This document shows positions 1 to 6,316 of a DNA stretch of 7,505 nucleotides, in pieces (the stretch's first letter is position 1; the number at the start of each line of letters is the position of its first letter). The DNA comes from an uncultured Bacteroidales bacterium (GTDB lineage Bacteria; Bacteroidota; Bacteroidia; Bacteroidales; P3). The position numbers and the translations under genes were made by a program. Location of the stretch: NCBI GenBank assembly GCA_900319595.1, contig ONOZ01000141.1, positions 1 through 7,505 of the forward strand, written 5' to 3'. The notes below the pieces were generated by a model, which saw only the letters and a program-made list of their open reading frames with translations, had not been told where the DNA came from and did not search any database.

Positions 1-12
1 ATAATAAATAAA

Positions 13-3000
13 ATGGCAAATTTTTTATCGTTACTATTCGGTAACAAGAGTCAAAGGGATTTGAAAGAGGTACGTCCTATTTTGGACAAATGCCTTAAAG
101 CGTATGATGAGGTGCAGAAATTGACCAATGACCAATTGAGAGAGAAAACTATTGAATTTAAGCAACTCATTTATACAAGTATTAAAACTGAAGAGGAAGA
201 AAAGGCTCAAATTAAGGAAAAGTTAGATACAGATTTTGATATATCTGTTAGTGATAAGCAGAGGTATTACAATAGAATAGAGGATTTGGACAAAAAAATC
301 TATGCTACAACACAAGATATTTTGAATAAAATTCTTCCGGAGGCTTTTGCGGTTGTTAAAGAAACAGCCAAACGTTTTTTTGATAGCGAAGAAGTGGAAG
401 TTACGGCAACAGATTTTGATAGAATGTTAGCGGCAAAAAAGGATGCTATTCGTATAGAGGGCGACAAGGCTTATTATAAGAACGAATGGATGGCTGGAGG
501 CAGTATGATTCATTGGGATATGATTCATTACGATGTTCAATTGATAGGAGGTACTATTCTTCATCAAGGAAAGATTGCAGAGATGGCTACCGGAGAGGGA
601 AAAACTTTGGTTGCGACACTTCCTATATATTTAAACGCACTTCCAGGTAAAGGTGTGCATGTTGTAACAGTCAATGATTATTTAGCAAAGCGTGATAGCG
701 AATGGATGGGGCGTTTGTTTGAATTCCATGGATTGAGCGTGGATTGTATAGATAAACATGAGCCAAATAGTGAAGCAAGACGCAATGCTTACAATAGTGA
801 TATTACATACGGAACCAATAATGAGTTTGGTTTTGACTATCTTAGGGACAATATGTGTAACAATGTCAGTGAAATTGTTCAAAGAGAGCATAATTACGCC
901 ATTGTCGATGAGGTTGATAGTGTGCTTATAGATGACGCACGTACCCCTTTGATTATTTCAGGCCCTACTCCTAAGGGAGAAGACCAAGAATTTGATAGAT
1001 TCTGCCCTATAATTGAGAAACTTTACAATGCACAGCGACAAGAGGTAACACAAATTATTGCAGAAGCACGAAAAATATTAGAAAATCCGAATAAAGATGC
1101 AAAACAAGAGGCAGAGGGCGGAAAACTATTATTGAGAGCTCACCATGGATTACCTAAAAACAAGGCTTTAATAAAACTGCTGAGTGAATCAGGTATGCGT
1201 TCTTTGATGCTGAAAACAGAAAATTTCTATATGCAAGACCAAAACAGAGAAATGCATATAGTAGATGACGAGTTGTATTTCGTAATTCAAGAGCAACACA
1301 ACACAATAGAATTAACGGACAAAGGAATGGAGTTTTTGTCTAAATTAGGAGAAGACCCTAAATTTTACATTCTACCAGATGTTGGTTCGTTACTTGCAGA
1401 CTTAGACAAAGAATCTTTATCCGATGTTGAAAAAGCACAAAAGAAAGACGAGATTATGCAGAATTTTGCCGTACAAAGCGACAGAGTTCATACTATAAAT
1501 CAACTTTTGAAAGCGTATGCCTTATTTGAAAATAATGTTGAGTATGTTGTAATCAATAATGAAGTAAAAATTGTTGATGAGCAGACGGGTCGTATAATGG
1601 AGGGCAGACGCTATTCTGATGGATTGCATCAAGCAATAGAAGCAAAGGAAAAAGTGAAAGTTCAAGCGGCAACTCAGACTTATGCTACCATAACTTTACA
1701 AAACTACTTCCGTATGTACAAAAAACTTGCGGGAATGACGGGTACTGCAGAGACTGAAGCAGGAGAGTTTTGGAATATCTACAAATTGGATGTCGTAACT
1801 ATACCAACTAATCGTCCTGTTGTACGTAACGACCAAGAAGATTTGATATACAAAACCAAGAGAGAGAAATTTGCTGCAGTAATTGGGGAGGTTGAAAACC
1901 TAAGAAACCAAAATCGTCCCGTACTTATTGGTACTGTTGATGTGGAAACTTCAGAGTTGTTGAGTAAGATGTTAAAACTTCGCCGTATTCCTCATCAGGT
2001 GTTGAATGCTAAACTGCACCAAAAGGAAGCAGAGATTGTTGCTTTGGCTGGAAAAGCAGGGGCAGTTACTATTGCAACCAATATGGCAGGACGTGGAACA
2101 GACATCAAGTTAGGCGAAGGAGTTAAAGAGGCGGGCGGTTTGGCTATCATTGGTACAGAAAGGCATGAATCTCGCCGTGTGGATCGTCAGTTAAGAGGTC
2201 GTGCAGGAAGACAAGGAGACCCGGGTTCTTCTCAGTTCTTTGTGTCGTTGGAGGACAAACTTTTAAGATTATTTGGTGGCGAGAGAATGATTAGAATGAT
2301 GGACCGCTTGGGTATTCAAGAGGGCGAGGTTATCCAACACTCTATGATGACTAAGAATATAGAGAGAGCCCAAAAGAAAGTGGAGGAAAATAACTTTGGA
2401 ATACGTAAGCGTTTGTTAGAATACGATGATGTTATGAACAATCAACGTACTGTTATCTATACCAAACGACACAATGCCCTTTATGGCGACAAATTGGCTA
2501 TTGACATATCAAATATGATGTACGATTGTATAGCCGTTTTGATAGATAATAGCGAAGAGTATGAGGATTTGAAATTTGAATTTATGCGTACTTGTGGTTT
2601 TGAATTTCCAATAGACGAAGATACATTCAATCATACAAAACGCTCCGAAATTAAAGACAAAGTATTCGATGCTGTTTATACATATTATAAGGATAGAATG
2701 GATAAAATAGCATTTTTAGCATTTCCATTCGTTAAGAATCTAGTTGAGAGCAATGCTACAAGATACGAAAATGTTGCATTTCCTATAACAGACGGTATAA
2801 AGACATTGAATACCATTGCTCCTATCAAAAAATCTTACGAGACAGCAGGTAAAGAGATTGCATTGAGTGTTGAAAAGAGTATTACTTTGCAAATAATAGA
2901 TAATGCATGGAAAGAGCATTTGCGTGCTTTAGATGATTTGCGTCAGAACGTACAAAATGCTTCTTACGAGCAGAAAGACCCGTTGATTGTCTATAAAATA

Positions 3001-3312
3001 GAGTCGTTTAACTTGTTTGAGCAGATGCTTATGGATATTAACAAGGAGATTACTTCTTTCCTTTGCCGTGCAGCATTACCTTTGCCAGAGGAGACTATGC
3101 GTCAAAGCGATGATGTGCAGACCGACCAAAGAGGAATCAAGGCTTCAAGAGAGGATATTCAACAAAGAAGGCAACAATTAGCAACAAACGGCGAACCGCA
3201 AGAGAAACGCCAACCTGTTCATGTAGAAAAGAAAGTTGGACGAAACGATCCATGTCCGTGTGGTAGTGGAAAAAAATATAAGAATTGCCACGGCAGAAAC
3301 GGCGAAGAATAA
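13..3312 (+). CDS. secA: SecA, preprotein translocase ATPase (long Bacteroidota form)
   Basis: SecA is the cytoplasmic ATPase that drives unfolded preproteins through the SecYEG channel. Visible motifs: Walker A GEGKT (residues 194-198), Walker B DEVDS (299-303) followed by DDARTPLIISGP, GMTGTA (574-579), TNMAGRGTD (689-697), the arginine-finger motif QLRGRAGRQGD (726-736), and the two-helix-finger region starting DNAWKEHL (963-970). The C-terminus is a SEC-C zinc-binding tail with Cys1081, Cys1083, Cys1092 and His1093, preceded by a charged, probably disordered linker (about 1035-1075). The protein is about 200 residues longer than E. coli SecA. Extra segments lie near residues 55-105, 124-170 and 343-412, the last inside the preprotein cross-linking domain; such expansions are usual in Bacteroidota. 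The start ATG follows an A/T-rich leader (ATAATAAATAAA) without a Shine-Dalgarno sequence. Only 12 nt lie upstream, so the promoter is outside the window. Transcription ends at the hairpin at 3332-3379. The reading frame is intact and the identification is secure. Confidence 0.98.
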   Translation: MANFLSLLFGNKSQRDLKEVRPILDKCLKAYDEVQKLTNDQLREKTIEFKQLIYTSIKTEEEEKAQIKEKLDTDFDISVSDKQRYYNRIEDLDKKIYATTQDILNKILPEAFAVVKETAKRFFDSEEVEVTATDFDRMLAAKKDAIRIEGDKAYYKNEWMAGGSMIHWDMIHYDVQLIGGTILHQGKIAEMATGEGKTLVATLPIYLNALPGKGVHVVTVNDYLAKRDSEWMGRLFEFHGLSVDCIDKHEPNSEARRNAYNSDITYGTNNEFGFDYLRDNMCNNVSEIVQREHNYAIVDEVDSVLIDDARTPLIISGPTPKGEDQEFDRFCPIIEKLYNAQRQEVTQIIAEARKILENPNKDAKQEAEGGKLLLRAHHGLPKNKALIKLLSESGMRSLMLKTENFYMQDQNREMHIVDDELYFVIQEQHNTIELTDKGMEFLSKLGEDPKFYILPDVGSLLADLDKESLSDVEKAQKKDEIMQNFAVQSDRVHTINQLLKAYALFENNVEYVVINNEVKIVDEQTGRIMEGRRYSDGLHQAIEAKEKVKVQAATQTYATITLQNYFRMYKKLAGMTGTAETEAGEFWNIYKLDVVTIPTNRPVVRNDQEDLIYKTKREKFAAVIGEVENLRNQNRPVLIGTVDVETSELLSKMLKLRRIPHQVLNAKLHQKEAEIVALAGKAGAVTIATNMAGRGTDIKLGEGVKEAGGLAIIGTERHESRRVDRQLRGRAGRQGDPGSSQFFVSLEDKLLRLFGGERMIRMMDRLGIQEGEVIQHSMMTKNIERAQKKVEENNFGIRKRLLEYDDVMNNQRTVIYTKRHNALYGDKLAIDISNMMYDCIAVLIDNSEEYEDLKFEFMRTCGFEFPIDEDTFNHTKRSEIKDKVFDAVYTYYKDRMDKIAFLAFPFVKNLVESNATRYENVAFPITDGIKTLNTIAPIKKSYETAGKEIALSVEKSITLQIIDNAWKEHLRALDDLRQNVQNASYEQKDPLIVYKIESFNLFEQMLMDINKEITSFLCRAALPLPEETMRQSDDVQTDQRGIKASREDIQQRRQQLATNGEPQEKRQPVHVEKKVGRNDPCPCGSGKKYKNCHGRNGEE

Positions 3313-3331
3313 CAAAACAATTATACATTAC

Positions 3332-3379
3332 AAACAGCATATTGTATATGATTATACTTTATGCTGTTTTCCTTTTTTT
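3332..3379 (+). terminator. Intrinsic terminator of secA
   Basis: A perfect 10-bp stem is formed by AAACAGCATA (3332-3341) and TATGCTGTTT (3360-3369). Inside it, after a small TT/TT internal loop, a second 5-bp stem GTATA/TATAC (3344-3348 and 3353-3357) closes a TGAT loop. A T-rich tract with seven consecutive Ts (3373-3379) follows. It starts 20 nt after the secA stop codon and separates secA from the rnfA promoter. Confidence 0.85.
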
Positions 3380-3423
3380 GAAGGTATAGAATAGGGGATA
3401 TACAAAAAAATTCAAAAAAAAGT

Positions 3424-3454
3424 TTTATCGTTATATATATTTTCGTTACCTTTG
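3424..3454 (+). promoter_or_regulatory. Bacteroidota-type promoter for rnfA
   Basis: The sequence TACCTTTG (3447-3454) is a full match to the Bacteroidota sigma-factor -7 element TAnnTTTG. A weak -33 element (TTTA, 3424-3427, where TTTG is the consensus) lies 19 nt upstream. Transcription would begin near 3460, leaving a leader of about 45 nt before the rnfA ATG at 3505. It follows the secA terminator, so rnfA and the genes after it should be transcribed independently of secA. Confidence 0.75.
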
Positions 3455-3504
3455 CAAGTTGAAATGATTTGATATTTGGTTTAATATATAAAAAAGTAAA
3501 TGAT

Positions 3505-4083
3505 ATGGAATATTTAAAACTTTTTGTATTTGCAGTATTTGTTAGTAATGTTGTACTATCTCAATTTTTGGGTATATGTCCTTTTTTGGGTGTATCCACA
3601 AAGGTAAGCACTGCATCAGGTATGGGTATGGCAGTAGTATTTGTTATGGTTATTGCGACATTAGTAACATTTCTTATTCAACATTGCATATTAGACCCAT
3701 TAGGATTAGGCTTTTTGCAAACCATTATGTTTATTTTAGTAATTGCATCATTGGTCCAAATGGTAGAAATTATTTTGAAAAAAATCTCTCCTGCTTTGTA
3801 TCAAGCATTAGGAGTGTTTTTGCCATTGATTACTACTAACTGTGCAGTATTAGGTGTAGCAATTTTGGTAATTCAAAAAGATTTCAGTTTATTGCAAGGA
3901 CTTGTTTATTCCATATCCATTGCGTTGGGATTCACAATAGCATTGGTTTTGTTTGCAGGCATTAGAGAGCATTTGGAATTGGTAGGTGTTCCAAAAGGAG
4001 TTAAAGGTACGCCTATAGCATTGATTTCTGCTGGAATACTTGCAATGGCTTTTATGGGCTTTGCAGGTTTAGTAAAAATCTAA
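3505..4083 (+). CDS. rnfA: RnfA/RsxA, membrane subunit of the Rnf electron transport complex
   Basis: RnfA is an integral inner-membrane subunit of the Rnf complex, which couples ferredoxin oxidation and NAD+ reduction to ion pumping. In known complexes it pairs with RnfE and shares an intramembrane iron-sulfur cluster. The 192-residue protein has about six membrane helices (roughly residues 4-22, 38-58, 70-90, 98-122, 130-151 and 170-190). Family signatures are FLGICPFLGVS with Cys25, FLPLITTNCAVLGVA with Cys113 (both cysteines are the expected cluster ligands), AGIREHLELVGVP, and the C-terminal MGFAGLVKI. These fit RnfA better than the related NqrE, which has a different N-terminal motif (LGMCTFLAVS). 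The ATG at 3505 is preferred over an in-frame TTG at 3469: it gives the usual family length of about 193 and places the start after the promoter with a normal leader. No other rnf gene is next to it, which is unusual. Family assignment is secure. Confidence 0.95.
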   Translation: MEYLKLFVFAVFVSNVVLSQFLGICPFLGVSTKVSTASGMGMAVVFVMVIATLVTFLIQHCILDPLGLGFLQTIMFILVIASLVQMVEIILKKISPALYQALGVFLPLITTNCAVLGVAILVIQKDFSLLQGLVYSISIALGFTIALVLFAGIREHLELVGVPKGVKGTPIALISAGILAMAFMGFAGLVKI

Positions 4084-4113
4084 TAACGTCAAAATCAAAC
4101 TATTCAAAGGATT

Positions 4114-4476
4114 ATGACAAACAAAGACGCCAATAAGCAACTAATAAAAGGTTTGAAAGCAAAAAAACGCAAACCCTCTTGGCTAACACGTTATAATAGA
4201 AGAAGATTAGTTGAAAAAATTGTCTTGGCATTGAAAGAAGAAAAGATAAAACGTGCATTTGCTCATGCAGATTTTGTTTCGGCTATAGAAAAACGTCCAA
4301 AATCCATAGTAATATATGTAGAATTTGCTCCTAATGGCAAAGAGGGTATAGCAAATAGTATTGATGCTAAGATGGATACAAAATTTACTAAACATAAAGT
4401 CAATATAATTGATATAAAAACACTTTTGCCAGCAATAAAAGAATCAATCTTTAAGGAATTAACACAAATACTTTAA
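4114..4476 (+). CDS. Hypothetical 120-aa protein, possible catalytically degenerate MNT-type nucleotidyltransferase
   Basis: I do not recognise this as a named gene. The N-terminal ~35 residues are strongly basic (KAKKRKPSWLTRYNRRR). The rest, from about residue 33, follows the layout of small MNT-domain nucleotidyltransferases: a helix, then KIKRAFAHADF where the family has the GS-containing strand and loop (RAYLFGSRA-like), then SIVIYVEF where the family has DIDLLVEF, and a C-terminal VNIIDIKTLLPAIKESIFKEL, very like the family's VDLV...ILKE ending. The catalytic GS and both metal-binding aspartates are absent, so if the fold is right the protein should not transfer nucleotides. It could be a binding or regulatory protein. 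No signal peptide or membrane segment is seen, so it is probably cytoplasmic. It starts 30 nt after rnfA and is probably co-transcribed. The gene is likely real; the fold assignment is inference from pattern similarity alone, at about 0.4-0.5. Confidence 0.8.
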   Translation: MTNKDANKQLIKGLKAKKRKPSWLTRYNRRRLVEKIVLALKEEKIKRAFAHADFVSAIEKRPKSIVIYVEFAPNGKEGIANSIDAKMDTKFTKHKVNIIDIKTLLPAIKESIFKELTQIL

Positions 4477-4551
4477 TTATATAACATATAGCATGTAGTT
4501 GTCAGACATATAAAAGGTACTACTTGTTAAATACTTGATATTATATAAGAT

Positions 4552-5343
4552 ATGAAATTGTCGGTTGTAATAATCACTTTAAACGAAGAGAAAAATATTG
4601 GACGCTGTTTGCAATCCGTTAAAGAGGTTGCAGACGAAATTGTAGTCGTAGATAGTTTTTCTACCGACAAAACAGAAGATATTTGTAAAGGATTTGCAAC
4701 AAAGTTCATTAAGCATAAATTTGAGGATTATGTGTCCCAAAAACAATTTGCTGTTGAGCAGTGCAGTTTTGATTATGTGCTTAGTATAGACGCCGATGAG
4801 GCTTTGGACGAAACTCTTAAGCAAGAAATTTTGAATATAAAATCAATTCCTACCAATAATAATAGTCATAATTTGGCAGATGCTTATGCTTTTAGACGTA
4901 TAACTAACTATTGTGGCGAAAGGTGGATAAAGCATTGCGGTTGGTACCCGGATTGGTTAGTTAGATTGTTTAACAAAAACAAAGGTACATTTCAAGGAAT
5001 TTATATTCACGAGAAGGTTAATTTGCCAGAGTCAAGTAAAATTGTAAGATTGTCAGGACATTTATTGCATTATTCGTATTATACTATCAACGACCATATA
5101 GAGCAGATTCGTAAGTTTACAGATTTAACCGCTTTATCGTACGTCAAACGCAAAAAGACAATTTCTCTGGCTGGAGTTATGATTCGTCCGTTTTGGACTT
5201 TTATTCGCGAGTACATTTTGCAATTAGGTTTTTTGGACGGTTATAGTGGTTGGAAGATTTGCAAAATGTCAGCCTTTGCAACGTTTATAAAATATGTTAA
5301 AGTTAGAGAATTACAAAAGCACAATAGCAATAGCGAGAACTGA
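4552..5343 (+). CDS. Family 2 glycosyltransferase, WaaE/KdtX-like
   Basis: This is a GT-A fold enzyme that would transfer a sugar from a nucleotide-sugar donor at the cytoplasmic face of the membrane, probably during lipopolysaccharide core or other surface glycan synthesis. The N-terminus MKLSVVIITLNEEKNIGRCL and VVVDSFSTDKT (around Asp34) form the nucleotide-binding part. IDADEAL with Asp80 and Asp82 is the DxD-type metal site. The region around residues 150-215 (WLVRLFNKNKG, IHEKV, LLHYSYYTINDHIEQIRKFTDL) matches the subfamily that includes the WaaE/KdtX beta-1,4-glucosyltransferases. At 263 residues it has the usual length. The C-terminal part (about 210-250) is aromatic and basic, suiting membrane-surface attachment. 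The 75-nt gap before it shows neither a clear terminator nor a clear promoter, so it may belong to the rnfA transcript. Its 3' end overlaps the next glycosyltransferase by 50 nt. Family is confident; donor and acceptor sugars cannot be read from sequence. Confidence 0.92.
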   Translation: MKLSVVIITLNEEKNIGRCLQSVKEVADEIVVVDSFSTDKTEDICKGFATKFIKHKFEDYVSQKQFAVEQCSFDYVLSIDADEALDETLKQEILNIKSIPTNNNSHNLADAYAFRRITNYCGERWIKHCGWYPDWLVRLFNKNKGTFQGIYIHEKVNLPESSKIVRLSGHLLHYSYYTINDHIEQIRKFTDLTALSYVKRKKTISLAGVMIRPFWTFIREYILQLGFLDGYSGWKICKMSAFATFIKYVKVRELQKHNSNSEN

Positions 5344-6310
5344 TGCAATAGGGGATTGTGTAATGACCCTGCCAATTTGTGGTATTCTTAAAAAGTATTT
5401 TCCCTTATCAAAAATTGTTTTCATAGCATCTACATATACCAAAAGTATTATAGAAAGTGATACGAATATAGATGAATTTATTGATTGGACTCTACTAAAA
5501 GCAAAGACACAAGCCGAGCAAATTGAATTTTTAAGACAAACACAAATAGATTGTCTTATATTTGCTTTTCCAAATAAAGAACTTGCAAAAATAAGCAAAC
5601 GTGCAAATATTCCTATTCGTATTGCTACCTCGCACAGAATATATAATTGGTTATATTGCAATCGATTGGTAAATTTCTCTCGTAAGAATTCTTCTTTGAA
5701 TGAGGCACAACTTAATACCAAATTACTAAAACCACTATCAATTACCGAAGATTACACATTAGAGCAGTTAGCAGATTTTATTGCATTCAAACCAAAAGAA
5801 ACCGATTGCAAATATAAGGAATTTTTGAATAAAGATACATTCAATATAATACTACACCCAAAAAGTCGTGGTTCTGGTCGTGAATGGCCACAGGAATATT
5901 ATCAAAATCTTATCAATCTACTTGACCATAGGTTTAGAATTTTCATTTGTGGGCGAGAAAAAGAAATGGAAGGTGTTAGTTTTCAAGGCGATAATGTGAT
6001 AAATCTTGTTGGCAAAATGAGTTTGGAACAATATATTGACTTTATTGCTCATAGTGATATGTTGATTGCTTGCTCCACAGGTCCATTACATATTGCAGCT
6101 ATCAGTAGTATTCATGCCGTTGGGTTGTATCCACCAAAGAAGAACATAGACCCACAGCGTTGGTATCCGCTTGGCAAAAAGGTTAAGATATTTTGTTATG
6201 ACAAGCCCAATTGTGAGCAATGTAAAAAAACGACTTCTTGCCAATGTATGTTGAAAATAACACCGCAAGAAGTCGCCGAATATATTTTTAGTGTGAATAA
6301 CCTGAAATAA
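5294..6310 (+). CDS. Family 9 glycosyltransferase, ADP-heptose:LPS heptosyltransferase-like
   Basis: A GT-B fold transferase of the WaaC/WaaF type, which adds sugars to the lipopolysaccharide inner core. Visible are the N-terminal Rossmann strand and loop with RTDAIGDCVMTLP (Asp21 sits where the family has its catalytic aspartate), the donor-site HPKSRGSGREWP (188-199), and the hallmark STGPLHIAA (261-269). The C-terminal tail has Cys301, 307, 310, 316 and 318, a cysteine pattern also seen in other family 9 enzymes. At 338 residues it is full length. The ATG at 5294 lies 50 nt inside the preceding glycosyltransferase; no in-frame ATG, GTG or TTG occurs between it and the conserved RTDAIGD motif, so the overlap is probably genuine and suggests translational coupling. 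It ends 6 nt before the convergent recA stop codon, and the recA terminator is encoded inside its last ~30 codons. Whether the sugar is heptose is uncertain; the enzyme family is confident. Confidence 0.93.
   Translation: MLKLENYKSTIAIARTDAIGDCVMTLPICGILKKYFPLSKIVFIASTYTKSIIESDTNIDEFIDWTLLKAKTQAEQIEFLRQTQIDCLIFAFPNKELAKISKRANIPIRIATSHRIYNWLYCNRLVNFSRKNSSLNEAQLNTKLLKPLSITEDYTLEQLADFIAFKPKETDCKYKEFLNKDTFNIILHPKSRGSGREWPQEYYQNLINLLDHRFRIFICGREKEMEGVSFQGDNVINLVGKMSLEQYIDFIAHSDMLIACSTGPLHIAAISSIHAVGLYPPKKNIDPQRWYPLGKKVKIFCYDKPNCEQCKKTTSCQCMLKITPQEVAEYIFSVNNLK
6224..6275 (-). terminator. Intrinsic terminator of recA, inside the opposing gene
   Basis: Read on the minus strand, CGACTTCTTGC (6275-6265) and GCAAGAAGTCG (6241-6231) form a perfect 11-bp stem with six G-C pairs around a 23-nt loop. 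It is followed immediately by seven Ts (6230-6224). The structure begins about 40 nt past the recA stop codon, the normal place for an intrinsic terminator. It lies entirely within codons 311-328 of the family 9 glycosyltransferase on the other strand, whose Lys-Lys AAA AAA codons supply the T tract. Confidence 0.8.
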
Positions 6311-6316
6311 AATAGA

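Noticed and set aside
3469..3504. In-frame TTG that would extend RnfA by 12 residues at its N-terminus
   Set aside because: It lies within about 10 nt of the expected transcription start, adds residues absent from the family, and the ATG at 3505 gives the normal length.
3505..4083. Assignment to NqrE of the sodium-pumping NADH:quinone reductase
   Set aside because: The CPFLGVS and TTNCAVLGVA signatures, the VPKGVKG loop and the C-terminal GLVKI fit RnfA better.
4106..4111. AAAGGA before the 120-residue gene, resembling a Shine-Dalgarno sequence
   Set aside because: It is only 2 nt from the ATG, too close to act in that way, and Bacteroidota generally do not rely on such sequences.
4477..4551. 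Possible promoter ahead of the family 2 glycosyltransferase (TTG at 4499 with TACTTG at 4521; another TACTTG at 4532)
   Set aside because: Each candidate has at least two mismatches in the -7 element, and the AT-rich gap makes such matches likely by chance.
4114..5343. Toxin-antitoxin or defence island reading of the nucleotidyltransferase-like gene and its neighbours
   Set aside because: No HEPN, nuclease or other toxin-like partner is adjacent, and the flanking genes are housekeeping genes.
5311..5721. 136-codon open frame on the minus strand opposite the family 9 glycosyltransferase
   Set aside because: It is antisense to a well-conserved gene, its product has no recognisable domain, and its low-complexity hydrophobic content follows from the complement of the real gene.
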